Made by a program: the position numbers and the translations under genes. A stretch of 41,820 nt of DNA. Source: Streptomyces diastatochromogenes. GTDB taxonomy: Bacteria; Actinomycetota; Actinomycetes; Streptomycetales; Streptomycetaceae. Of the stretch, positions 1-7,047 are shown piece after piece. The stretch's first letter is position 1. Each line of letters starts with the position of its first letter. Below the pieces are notes generated by a model, which was not told where the DNA came from, ran no database searches, and saw only the letters and a list, made by a program, of their open reading frames with translations. The stretch spans positions 1 through 41,820 of the forward strand of contig NZ_MCGQ01000024.1 in the NCBI RefSeq assembly GCF_002242805.1, written 5' to 3'.

Positions 1-34
1 GGGGGGGGGGGAGGGAGGGGGGAGGGGGAGGGCC
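1..34. repeat. G-rich purine tract at window start
   Basis: The first ~32 bases are only G with scattered A, beginning with ten G in a row. This low-complexity tract lies just downstream of the stop of the small zinc-ribbon gene. It could be a real G-tract in the chromosome or an artefact at the end of an assembled contig. No function can be assigned from sequence. Confidence 0.5.
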
Positions 35-48
35 CCGGAGAAGCGTTC

Positions 49-261
49 TCACCACCAGGCCGAGTCCAGCCGCCCCTCGATCGCCCGTAGGTTCTCCCGG
101 GCGCAGACGTCGCAGAAGTACTGGCGGACGCCGTTCTCCACGGAGCAGGTCCAGGTGGCCGGCTGGGAGCCGCCGGCAGGGGCGCCGCAGCGGGCGCACA
201 CGAGGGGGCGGGGCTCCGTGGTGGAGCCGCCCTGATCACTTCCTCCGGGAGGACTCGTCAC
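49..261 (-). CDS. small zinc-ribbon-like protein, unknown function
   Basis: This 70-residue protein starts at a GTG at 261; an in-frame GTG at 303 would add 14 residues. It has two paired-cysteine knuckles, CARC near residue 22 and CDVC near residue 49, with a further Cys between them, which suggests a structural zinc ribbon. The N-terminus is polar and there is no signal peptide or membrane segment. It lies on the same strand as wblC and its partner gene, downstream of two hairpins, so it is probably transcribed separately. Small cytosolic proteins of this kind beside wblC are familiar in Streptomyces, but I know of no assigned function. The start codon is uncertain and the coding status fairly sure. 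Confidence 0.7.
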   Translation of the reverse strand: MTSPPGGSDQGGSTTEPRPLVCARCGAPAGGSQPATWTCSVENGVRQYFCDVCARENLRAIEGRLDSAWW

Positions 262-314
262 TCGCCGACGATAACTCCCCGACCGGCGGATCGCCGTGCA
301 CAACGCACCGCGGA

Positions 315-364
315 GGCCGGTCCGTTCGGTCGGACCGGCCCCCGCGGGGAAGGCTTCGCCTCCC
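315..364 (-). terminator. tandem hairpins downstream of the wblC-linked ORF
   Basis: A perfect 10-bp inverted repeat (GGCCGGTCCG at 315-324 against 331-340) is followed by a second GC-rich stem near 346-364. They sit between the stop of the wblC-coupled ORF (399) and the start of the zinc-ribbon gene. No T-tract follows, which is common for Streptomyces terminators. The role as a terminator is inferred. Confidence 0.4.
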
Positions 365-398
365 TGTGCCGGGAGGCCACCGCTTCGAGTGTGCTGGG

Positions 399-722
399 TT
401 ACTGCATGACGGCCATGGCGAGCGCACGGCGGGCGCGCATCGAGGCGCGTTCCGCCCGGCGCTGCATCCGCCGGGCGGTCACCAGGCGCATGGCCCGGCG
501 TTCCTGCTCGGCCTCATGCAGGCGCTCGTGCATATGCGCACGGGCCAGGGCTTCTGGGATGAGTTGCATCTCTCGGGTCCTGTTCTGACGCGAGCCGGTC
601 GCGCCGTTCATGGTGAAGTCTGGGGTGGCGAAGCCGGTGGGCTCGCTGGTGGACGGCTTCATCGGGGCCTGCTTCTTGGGGTCGTGCGTGAGGGGGCGGT
701 CGATCGTTCCTGCGGTGTTCAT
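399..722 (-). CDS. hypothetical protein translationally coupled to wblC
   Basis: This 107-residue protein is not a family I recognise. Its ATG at 722 overlaps the wblC stop in an ATGA arrangement (719-722), so it is almost certainly translated from the wblC mRNA. The N-terminal half is polar and probably disordered. The C-terminal half is a highly basic, Arg/Ala/Met-rich stretch with heptad-like spacing (residues ~55-107), predicted to be one long amphipathic helix that might bind nucleic acid or ribosomes. There is no signal peptide. The tight coupling suggests a role in the WblC antibiotic-stress response, but that rests only on position. Confidence 0.75.
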   Translation of the reverse strand: MNTAGTIDRPLTHDPKKQAPMKPSTSEPTGFATPDFTMNGATGSRQNRTREMQLIPEALARAHMHERLHEAEQERRAMRLVTARRMQRRAERASMRARRALAMAVMQ

Positions 723-1087
723 GCCGTGACCGGGTTCTTGCGCGGGCGGCCACGGGGCCGCTTGCGGGCGACGACGACGCCCTGGACGAACAGCTCGCCA
801 CCCCAGACGCCCCAGGGCTCACGCCGCTCCTTGGCGCCGGCGAGGCAGGCCTCGATCAGCGGGCAAGTGCGGCAGAGGGACTTGGCGTACTCGACGTCCG
901 CCGGCGACTCCGCGAAGAAGACCTCGGGGTCGTAGGAGCGGCAGGGGACGGGTACGCCGAGGTTCTCGATGGCGTCGTCGAGCGCGGTGAGCGCGGTGAG
1001 GGGGATCAAGGTGGAGTCCTCCGTGAGGCCGGGCGGGGGGATCGTTTGTGAAGGCGGTACGGACGGGGCGTGCGCTTCGAGTTGCAC
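719..1087 (-). CDS. wblC: WblC (WhiB7-type) iron-sulfur transcription factor
   Basis: WblC/WhiB7 is a WhiB-like [4Fe-4S] protein that works with the principal sigma factor to activate intrinsic antibiotic-resistance genes when translation is inhibited. The GTG start at 1087 gives 122 residues, the length I remember for Streptomyces WblC. The WhiB domain is clear: four cluster cysteines (one near residue 49, then C-x2-C-x5-C around 72-80), the GVWGG turn near residue 93, and a C-terminal AT-hook RGRPRK that contacts AT-rich DNA just upstream of the -35. A ~600-nt leader with a promoter, an upstream ORF and a terminator precedes it. The downstream ORF overlaps its stop codon. Identification is secure. 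Confidence 0.97.
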   Translation of the reverse strand: MQLEAHAPSVPPSQTIPPPGLTEDSTLIPLTALTALDDAIENLGVPVPCRSYDPEVFFAESPADVEYAKSLCRTCPLIEACLAGAKERREPWGVWGGELFVQGVVVARKRPRGRPRKNPVTA

Positions 1088-1195
1088 GGTTGGTCTTCCT
1101 CGTCTGGTCGTTCCGGCCGGTTGACCGGGTGTCGGCTTGGTACCGGGTTCTTTCCTTGTCCCGAGGCCCCTTCGCCCTGTTGTCCCCGTTCGGGG

Positions 1196-1237
1196 CAAAC
1201 AGAAGGGCCGCGGATCCCGGATGGGGTTCCGCGGCCC
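1196..1237 (-). terminator. intrinsic terminator/attenuator in the wblC leader
   Basis: A perfect 10-bp stem (GGGCCGCGGA at 1205-1214, complement at 1228-1237) with a 13-nt loop is followed, reading the minus strand, by TTCTGTTTG. It lies between the upstream ORF stop (1262) and the wblC start (1087), so it cannot terminate any complete gene and must act inside the leader. This is the layout of the whiB7/wblC attenuator, in which transcription is cut off unless translation is disturbed. No T-tract lies on the plus side. Confidence 0.85.
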
Positions 1238-1249
1238 TGAAGGCGCCGG

Positions 1250-1266
1250 CCTGATCGGCGATCAGG
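1250..1266 (-). promoter_or_regulatory. inverted repeat spanning the upstream-ORF stop codon
   Basis: The 17-bp perfect palindrome CCTGATCGGCGATCAGG contains the TGA stop of the wblC upstream ORF (1262-1264). It sits 12 bases before the terminator stem, so a ribosome finishing the upstream ORF would melt it and possibly touch the terminator. A regulatory RNA role is inferred. Confidence 0.5.
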
Positions 1267-1582
1267 CTGGATCACTCCAGGGTTCTGGCCCACGGAAGGC
1301 CCACATCAGGTGGTGCTGCGTCGTCTGCTTCCGGAATCCGGCACCGGCTGCCGCGAAGGCATAGGCATGTGCCCGTGCCACTACCGCTTCCAGTGCCTTG
1401 GTCGGTCGCTCATTGCGCTCACGGATGGGAAGACCCGCGAGAGACAGGGAGGACGCCGGACGGGCGGCACGAATGCCGGACAGACCGGTGCCCTGGTTCG
1501 AGGCGCCGAGCATGCACGTGGAGACGGTCGAGCGATCGGTCAGTTTGGCCGTGCTGATGGAGCTGGTGTTGATGCTGATCAC
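1262..1582 (-). CDS. upstream ORF of the wblC leader
   Basis: A GTG-initiated reading frame of 106 codons begins 8 nt after a perfect AGGAGG Shine-Dalgarno (plus positions 1591-1596), about 105 nt into the predicted leader transcript. It ends 24 nt before the leader terminator stem. The N-terminus is rich in Ser and Thr, and the middle and C-terminus have the composition of a regulatory rather than a folded protein. WhiB7/WblC genes in actinomycetes are known to be controlled by an upstream ORF and attenuation, so this frame is most likely the sensor of ribosome inhibition. Whether the full 106 residues are the functional product, or a shorter internal peptide, cannot be decided here. Confidence 0.6.
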   Translation of the reverse strand: MISINTSSISTAKLTDRSTVSTCMLGASNQGTGLSGIRAARPASSLSLAGLPIRERNERPTKALEAVVARAHAYAFAAAGAGFRKQTTQHHLMWAFRGPEPWSDPA

Positions 1583-1693
1583 TGGACTCGCCTCCTCTCG
1601 GCGTCTTGGGGACTGGGGTGAGCCAGTCCGTTCGGATATGCAAGTACAACACGGAATCAGCGCCTCCGAGAAGGCCGCTGTTTCCGTGCCTAG

Positions 1694-1733
1694 AACCTAT
1701 GGGGATTGCTGGGGCATGCGCAAACTATTTTTT
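1694..1733 (-). promoter_or_regulatory. wblC promoter with AT-rich WblC-binding element
   Basis: On the minus strand an A6-TAGT stretch (1724-1733) directly precedes TTGCGC (-35, 1718-1723), then 18 nt and TAGGTT (-10, 1694-1699). An AT-rich block immediately upstream of the -35 is the hallmark of WhiB7/WblC autoregulated promoters. It lies just beyond the uvrD2 stop at 1747 and predicts a leader of ~600 nt. Confidence 0.7.
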
Positions 1734-1746
1734 CGACGAGTTCGCA

Positions 1747-3969
1747 TCAGTCGTCCTCGTCACCTTCCCCGCCCTCTTGACCTGCGCAGATGGCCAGAAC
1801 TTCGGTTCCGTAGCGCTGTAGCTTGCGGCTGAGGACGCCAGGGATGCGGGAGAGTTCGGCCGGGCTGTCGGGCCGTGCCTCGGCGATGGCCATCAGGGTC
1901 CGGTCCGTGAAGACGCAGAAGTCCGGTTGGCCGCTGCTCCGGGCCTGGACCGCTCGCCATGTGCGCAGCCGCTCGTAGATGCCTTCGTCCATGTCGGAGG
2001 GGCAGTCCTCGCAGCGCATCAGTTTCATCTCGCCGGCGTCGGTGAGGGTGCGGCCGCAGACGCGGCAGCGGGCCGGGGTGCGCTGGGCGCGCCGGGGTAT
2101 GGCCGGGATCTCTGTGAGGGTGCCGCGCTCGATGCCTCCGGTGGCTCCCGCGCCGGTGCGGCCGACGGTGGCGGTCGAGCCGGGGCGCAGGCCGTCGAGG
2201 AAGTGGCTGGGCCTGCGGTTGGGGCGGCCGCCGGGTGAGCGGGACAGGGACCAGGAGAGGTGGAGCCGTTCTCTGGCGCGGGTCACGCCGACGTAGAGGA
2301 GGCGGCGCTCTTCTTCGATCTGTTCGTCCGTCTTCGCGTAGGTGATCGGCACCATTCCCTCGGCGATGCCGACCAGGAAGACGACGTCCCACTCCAGGCC
2401 CTTGGCCGCGTGCAGGGAGGCCAGGGTGACGCCTTGGACGGTGGGGGCGTGCTGGGCGTTGGCCCGCTCGTCGAGTTCTGTCACGAAGTCGCCGAGGGTG
2501 GCCTTCGGGTGGGCGGCGGCGAAGTCGTGGGCGAGGTTGACGAGGGCGGCGAGTGATTCCCAGCGTTCTCTGGCGGCGCCGGAGCCGGCGGGGGGTTCGC
2601 TGGTCCAGCCGTCTCCGGAGAGCACGGCGCGCACCTGGCTGGGCAGGTCAACGGCGTCGTCGAGCAGGGAGTCGTTGCCGCCGAAGCGGGCTGCGCCGCG
2701 CAGGGCGATGCCTGCTTTGCGTACTTCGGGGCGGTCGAAGAAGCGTTCGGCGCCGCGGAGCTGGTAGGGGACTCCGGCGTCGGCGAGGGCTTGTTCGTAG
2801 GTCTCGGACTGGGAGTTGGTGCGGAAGAGGATGGCGATCTCGGCGGCTGGGACGCCGGCGTCGATCAGTTCGCGGATGCGGCGGGCGGCGCCTTCGGCCT
2901 CGGCGGGTTCGTCGGTGTACTCGGTGTAGACGGGGTCGGGGCCCGCGGGGCGCTGGGAGACGAGTTCCAGCCGGTGGTCTGCGGCGCGACCGCTTGCCTG
3001 GGCGAGCAGTCCGTTGGCGAGGTGGACGACCTGGGGGGTGGAGCGGTAGTCGCGGACCAGTTTGACGACGGTGGCGCCGGGGTGGCGGGCGCGGAAGTCG
3101 AGGAGGTGGTCGGGTGTTGCTCCGGTGAACGAGTAGATCGTCTGGCTGGCGTCGCCGACGACGCACAGGCTGTCGCGGTTGCCGAGCCAGAGGTCCAGGA
3201 GTCGCTGCTGGAGGGGGCTGACGTCCTGGTATTCGTCGACGACGAAGTGCTGGTACTGGGTGCGGACCTGTTCGGCGATGTCGTGTCGGTCTTGGAGGAC
3301 GGCGACGGTGAGCAGCAGGACGTCTTCGAAGTCGATGACGGCGCGGTCGCGTTTGAGGTCTTCGTAGGCGGCGTAGAGGTGGGCGATCTCGGCGGGGTCG
3401 CGTGGGGTGTCGCGGCCTGCCTTTGCTGCCGCGTACGGGTAGTCGGCGGGGACGGTCTGGGTGACCTTGGACCATTCGATCTCGGCGGTGGCGTCCCGCA
3501 GCTCGCCGCGGTCGAGGCGGAGCTTGCAGGCGGCGGCCGCGTCGGCGACGAGTTGGATCTTGCGGTCGACGAGTCGGGGCATGGAGCCACCGATCGCTTT
3601 CGGCCAGAAGTACTGGAGCTGGCGCAGGGCGGCGGAGTGGAAGGTGCGGGCCTGGACGCCGTGGGCGCCGAGCTGGCGCAGGCGGCCGCGCATCTCGCCT
3701 GCGGCTCGGTTGGTGAAGGTGACGGCGAGCACGCTGGACGGCTGGAGGATCCCGGCACGCACCCCGTAGGCGATGCGGTGGGTGATCGCCCGGGTCTTGC
3801 CCGTGCCTGCTCCGGCCAGGACGCACACCGGGCCGTGCAGGGCGGTGGCCACCTCGCGCTGCTCGGGGTCGAGCCCTTCGAGCACCGCGTCGGGCCCACT
3901 CGGCGGAGCCGAGTACGGGGAACCGCCGGGACCCTGCGGGAAGAGGGTGGAGTGCGTTGCTGGTGTCAC
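1747..3969 (-). CDS. uvrD2: UvrD2-type superfamily 1 DNA helicase with HRDC domain
   Basis: UvrD2 is a 3'-5' ATP-dependent DNA helicase of actinobacteria, involved in DNA repair. The GTG at 3969 gives 740 residues; the frame is open further upstream, but that part lacks family similarity. Visible motifs are Walker A AGAGTGKT (residues ~40-47), DEYQD (motif II), GDASQTIYSF (III), HAAKGLEWD (V) and YVGVTRARERL (VI). After the motor come a tetracysteine zinc motif (C-x2-C near 635, C-x2-C near 655) and a C-terminal HRDC domain of about 70 residues with an acidic tail. This architecture separates UvrD2 from UvrD1/PcrA. It is divergent from the mycoredoxin gene, and the wblC promoter follows its stop. 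Confidence 0.93.
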   Translation of the reverse strand: MTPATHSTLFPQGPGGSPYSAPPSGPDAVLEGLDPEQREVATALHGPVCVLAGAGTGKTRAITHRIAYGVRAGILQPSSVLAVTFTNRAAGEMRGRLRQLGAHGVQARTFHSAALRQLQYFWPKAIGGSMPRLVDRKIQLVADAAAACKLRLDRGELRDATAEIEWSKVTQTVPADYPYAAAKAGRDTPRDPAEIAHLYAAYEDLKRDRAVIDFEDVLLLTVAVLQDRHDIAEQVRTQYQHFVVDEYQDVSPLQQRLLDLWLGNRDSLCVVGDASQTIYSFTGATPDHLLDFRARHPGATVVKLVRDYRSTPQVVHLANGLLAQASGRAADHRLELVSQRPAGPDPVYTEYTDEPAEAEGAARRIRELIDAGVPAAEIAILFRTNSQSETYEQALADAGVPYQLRGAERFFDRPEVRKAGIALRGAARFGGNDSLLDDAVDLPSQVRAVLSGDGWTSEPPAGSGAARERWESLAALVNLAHDFAAAHPKATLGDFVTELDERANAQHAPTVQGVTLASLHAAKGLEWDVVFLVGIAEGMVPITYAKTDEQIEEERRLLYVGVTRARERLHLSWSLSRSPGGRPNRRPSHFLDGLRPGSTATVGRTGAGATGGIERGTLTEIPAIPRRAQRTPARCRVCGRTLTDAGEMKLMRCEDCPSDMDEGIYERLRTWRAVQARSSGQPDFCVFTDRTLMAIAEARPDSPAELSRIPGVLSRKLQRYGTEVLAICAGQEGGEGDEDD

Positions 3970-4081
3970 ATGGCCATGCTGCCAGGTCGTCCGGGACTGC
4001 TGTGCCGGTTGTCCACAGGCGGGCCGTCGCAGTCGTACTAATGCGGCAGGTGTCACAGCCGGGGGCCGGATACCCCAGGCG

Positions 4082-4107
4082 GGAATGCCCTGCCGGTCCC
4101 TTACGTT
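4082..4107 (+). promoter_or_regulatory. SigR-type promoter of the mycoredoxin gene
   Basis: GGAAT (4082-4086, within GGGAAT) and GTT (4105-4107) are separated by exactly 18 nt, the SigR/SigH thiol-stress consensus. The mycoredoxin ATG is 48 nt downstream of the GTT. Mycoredoxins are known members of thiol-oxidative-stress regulons, so the assignment fits the product. Confidence 0.8.
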
Positions 4108-4154
4108 GTGTGCTTGCACAACCTTCCCCGAGCTGCCTGAGGAGCGCGAGAGAC

Positions 4155-4397
4155 ATGCAGGGCACTGTGACGATGTACAGCACGACTTGGTGTGGCTACT
4201 GCCAGCGGCTGAAGAAGCAGCTGGACCGCGAGGGCATCGCCTACACCGAGATCAACATCGAGCAGGACCCGGAGTCCGCCGCTTTCGTGGAGAAGGCGAA
4301 TGGCGGAAACCAGACGGTCCCGACCGTGCTCTTCGGTGACGGCTCCACGCTGACGAACCCGTCGCTGGCGCAGGTGAAGCAGAAGCTCGCCGCGTAA
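4155..4397 (+). CDS. mrx1: mycoredoxin (glutaredoxin-like)
   Basis: This thioredoxin-fold oxidoreductase reduces mycothiol mixed disulfides on proteins in the cytosol, using mycothiol as cofactor. It has 80 residues starting at ATG 4155. The active-site motif CGYC is at residues ~13-16, followed by the conserved TVPTV cis-proline segment near residue 54 and a GDGS turn. CGYC rather than CPYC is typical of mycoredoxin-1. A SigR-type promoter lies upstream and a strong terminator lies 25 nt after the stop, so it is a single-gene transcript. It is divergent from uvrD2, as in mycobacteria. Confidence 0.95.
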   Translation: MQGTVTMYSTTWCGYCQRLKKQLDREGIAYTEINIEQDPESAAFVEKANGGNQTVPTVLFGDGSTLTNPSLAQVKQKLAA

Positions 4398-4422
4398 CAG
4401 GCCGGTTCCGGCTTGTGGGAAA

Positions 4423-4466
4423 GGCGGCTCCTGAGGCTGTTGGTGCCTCAGGAGCCGCCTTTTTGT
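4423..4466. terminator. strong intrinsic terminator after mycoredoxin
   Basis: A perfect 15-bp stem (GGCGGCTCCTGAGGC at 4423-4437 against 4445-4459), a 7-nt loop and a TTTTTGTG tail lie on the plus strand. On the minus strand a short TTT follows, so it could also end nudC transcripts arriving from the right. Confidence 0.92.
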
Positions 4467-4496
4467 GTCTTGTCCCACACGGGCGTGCCCGTGGCC

Positions 4497-5441
4497 TCAG
4501 ATGAAGCTCCTCGTCGGCAGCGGCTTGCCGTACCACATCTCGATCAGGCGGGCGGCGATGGAGATGCCGTACGGGGGCAGTACCTCGCCGGCCTCGAAGG
4601 CCGCGTGCAGTTCCTCGCGGGAGAACCAGCGGGCCTCGTGGATCTCGTCGCCGTCGACGTCGATGTCGGTGGTGGTGGCGCGGGCCATGAAGCCCAGCAT
4701 GAGGCTGGACGGGAAGGGCCAGGGCTGGCTGGCCACGTACTCGACGGGGCCGACGGTGATGCCGGCCTCCTCGAAGACCTCGCGGCGTACCGACTGCTCG
4801 ATGGACTCGCCGGGTTCGACGAAGCCGGCGAGTGTGGAGAAGCGGCCCTCGGGCCAGTGGACCTGGCGGCCGAGCAGGATCCGGTCGTCCTCGTCGGTGA
4901 CGGCCATGATCACGGCGGGGTCGGTGCGCGGGTAGTGCTCGGCGCCGCAGGCCTGGCAGCGGCGGATGTGGCCGGCGGCGGCGATGACCGTGCGCTCGCC
5001 GCAGCGGGAGCAGAAGCGGTGGGTGCGCTGCCAGTTCTCCAGGCCGACCGCGTGCACCATGAGGCCCGCGTCCCGCGGTGACAGCAGCAGTCCGGCTTCG
5101 CGCAGGCCTGCCGGGCGGGCGGACTGGTCGATGCGGCCGGGCAGTGCGTCCTTCTGGAGGGCGAAGTAGCTGACGCCGTCCTCGTCGATGCCGAGGAAGT
5201 AGCGGTGGGCCTCGGTGAGGGGTGCCTCGAAGGAGGGGGTCATGACGAGTTCGGTCCGGCCGTCGGGCGTCTCGTCGATGAGTACCTGGCCGCCGGAGAC
5301 CACGAAGCAGCGGGTGGCGGGGTGGCTCCATGCCGCTGCGAGCCAGGCCTCGTCGAGCCGGTGGTGGGCGGCTCGGTCGATGCCGCTCGGGGCGGTGAGC
5401 GAGATGGGTCGTTCGGCGGTGTGGTCGGTCCAGGTGGTCAC
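4497..5441 (-). CDS. nudC: NADH pyrophosphatase / NAD-capped RNA decapping Nudix hydrolase
   Basis: NudC hydrolyses NAD(H) to NMN(H) and AMP and can remove NAD caps from RNA. The GTG at 5441 gives 314 residues. The N-terminal third is the variable NudC domain. A zinc ribbon follows with CSRCG and CQACG (four Cys, residues ~150-170), then the Nudix box GFVEPGESIEQSVRREVFEE (~residues 217-236) with all catalytic Glu residues, and then the SQPWPFP signature that separates NudC from other Nudix enzymes. It lies downstream of the M20 dipeptidase on the same strand with a 155-nt gap and ends 38 nt before the mycoredoxin terminator. Confidence 0.93.
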   Translation of the reverse strand: MTTWTDHTAERPISLTAPSGIDRAAHHRLDEAWLAAAWSHPATRCFVVSGGQVLIDETPDGRTELVMTPSFEAPLTEAHRYFLGIDEDGVSYFALQKDALPGRIDQSARPAGLREAGLLLSPRDAGLMVHAVGLENWQRTHRFCSRCGERTVIAAAGHIRRCQACGAEHYPRTDPAVIMAVTDEDDRILLGRQVHWPEGRFSTLAGFVEPGESIEQSVRREVFEEAGITVGPVEYVASQPWPFPSSLMLGFMARATTTDIDVDGDEIHEARWFSREELHAAFEAGEVLPPYGISIAARLIEMWYGKPLPTRSFI

Positions 5442-5596
5442 AGGTGCTTCCAACTCCCCCAATGGAACGGTTCGTTTCGGCGGGCGGTTCGGGCGGGTCG
5501 TAGGGCGGGACGGCACCGGGCCGGGCTCGGGCGGGCGTGCGGGCGGTCCTTCCAGTGTGCCCCGCGCGCGATGCGGTCCCGTTCGGCGTCTGCCGG

Positions 5597-7000
5597 TCAG
5601 GGGGCGTGACGCCAGTTCTCGGCGAGGTCACCCCACAGGTAGGCGCTGGTTTCGACGCCTTTGAGGAGGAGGTCGAGTTCGACCTTCTCGTTCGGGGCGT
5701 GCCAGCCGTCGGAGGGGACGGAGATGCCCAGGAAGAGGACGGGGGCGCCGAGGACCTCCTGGAGGTCGGCGGCGGGTCCGGAGCCGCCCTCGCGGGTGTA
5801 GCGGACCGGGCTCTGGAAGGCGCGGCCCATGGCGCGGACCACGGACTGCAGCGCGGGGTGGTCGAGCGGGGTCAGGCAGGGGCGCGTGGCGGGGCCGAAG
5901 CTGATCTCGAGCCGGATCCCGGCGGGTATCTGCTGTGCCGCCCAGTCTCGGACGGCCTTCTCGATGTGGTCGGGGTCCTGGCCGGCGACCAGGCGGAAGG
6001 ACAGCTTCACCATGGCCGAGGAGGGGATGATCGTCTTGCTGCCGGGGCCCTGGTAGCCACCGCCGATGCCGTTGACCTCGACGGTCGGGCGGGCCCAGAT
6101 GCGCTCCAGGGTGGTGTGCCCGGCCTCGCCGTGGGTGGCGTACGACTTGGCGGTGCGCAGCCACTGCTCCTCGTCGAACGGCAGCTCGGCGAACAGCTCG
6201 CGTTCGCGGTCGGTCAGCTCCGCTATGCCGTCGTAGAAGCCGGGGACGGCCACGCGCGCGTGCTCGTCGTGCAGGGCGGCCACCAGGCGGGCGGCGGCGG
6301 TGGCCGGGTTGGGGACGGCGCCGCCGAAGGAGCCGGAGTGGATGTCCTGGTCGGGGCCGTACAGCCGGATCTCGCACTCGGCGAGGCCGCGCATGCCGGT
6401 GCAGACGGTCGGGGTGTCCTCGGACCACATGCCGGTGTCGGAGACGATCACGGCGTCGGCGGCGAGCCGGTCGGCGCGTTCCTCGACGAGGGCCCGGAAG
6501 TGCTCGGAGCCGGACTCCTCCTCGCCCTCGATCAGCAGCTTCAGGTTGACCGCGGGGGCGGTGCGGCCGGTGGCGGCGAGGTGGGCGCGGACGCCGAGTG
6601 TGTGGAAGAACACCTGGCCCTTGTCGTCGGCCGCCCCGCGCGCGTAGAGGCGGTTGTCCCGGATGACGGGCTCGAAGGGTTCGCTGTCCCAGCCGTCCTC
6701 GCGGGCGGCGGGCTGTACGTCGTGGTGGCCGTAGACGAGGACGGTGGGCGCCTGGGGGTCGCCCGAGGGCCACTCGGCGAAGACGGCGGGGGCGCCCGGG
6801 GTCGGCCAGACCTCGGCGGTCGGGAAGCCGGTCTCCTTGAGCTGGGCGGCGAGCCAGTCGGCGCTGTCGCGTACGTCGGGCGCGTGGTCGGGCTGGGCCG
6901 ACACGGAGGGGATGCGCAGCCATGCGGCGAGGTCGTCGAGGAAGGCGGCGCGGTGCTGCTCGATGTACGTACGGACGGCGCTGTCCGGGGTCTGGCTCAT
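5597..7000 (-). CDS. M20 family metallo-dipeptidase
   Basis: This is a zinc-dependent peptidase of the M20 (ArgE/DapE/CNDP-like) family, probably cleaving dipeptides in the cytosol. The ATG at 7000 gives 467 residues; a GTG two codons upstream is an alternative start. Visible metal-site motifs are YGHHDVQP (first His and nearby Asp), GAADDKG (bridging Asp), IEGEEESGSEHF (catalytic Glu and metal Glu), SDTGMW, and a C-terminal GWHAPNE (metal His). The middle lid domain is intact. It starts 47 nt after the adnB stop on the same strand and may belong to that operon. The exact substrate is not decidable from sequence. Confidence 0.92.
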   Translation of the reverse strand: MSQTPDSAVRTYIEQHRAAFLDDLAAWLRIPSVSAQPDHAPDVRDSADWLAAQLKETGFPTAEVWPTPGAPAVFAEWPSGDPQAPTVLVYGHHDVQPAAREDGWDSEPFEPVIRDNRLYARGAADDKGQVFFHTLGVRAHLAATGRTAPAVNLKLLIEGEEESGSEHFRALVEERADRLAADAVIVSDTGMWSEDTPTVCTGMRGLAECEIRLYGPDQDIHSGSFGGAVPNPATAAARLVAALHDEHARVAVPGFYDGIAELTDRERELFAELPFDEEQWLRTAKSYATHGEAGHTTLERIWARPTVEVNGIGGGYQGPGSKTIIPSSAMVKLSFRLVAGQDPDHIEKAVRDWAAQQIPAGIRLEISFGPATRPCLTPLDHPALQSVVRAMGRAFQSPVRYTREGGSGPAADLQEVLGAPVLFLGISVPSDGWHAPNEKVELDLLLKGVETSAYLWGDLAENWRHAP

Positions 7001-7047
7001 GCTCACGAGCCTATCGGCCCGCACGGACATCCTCGGCGGGCGGTTCG

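Noticed and set aside
3970..4119. Longer uvrD2 start extending the protein by 50 residues
   Set aside because: The extra part lacks family similarity and would run over the mycoredoxin SigR promoter; GTG 3969 fits the family length better.
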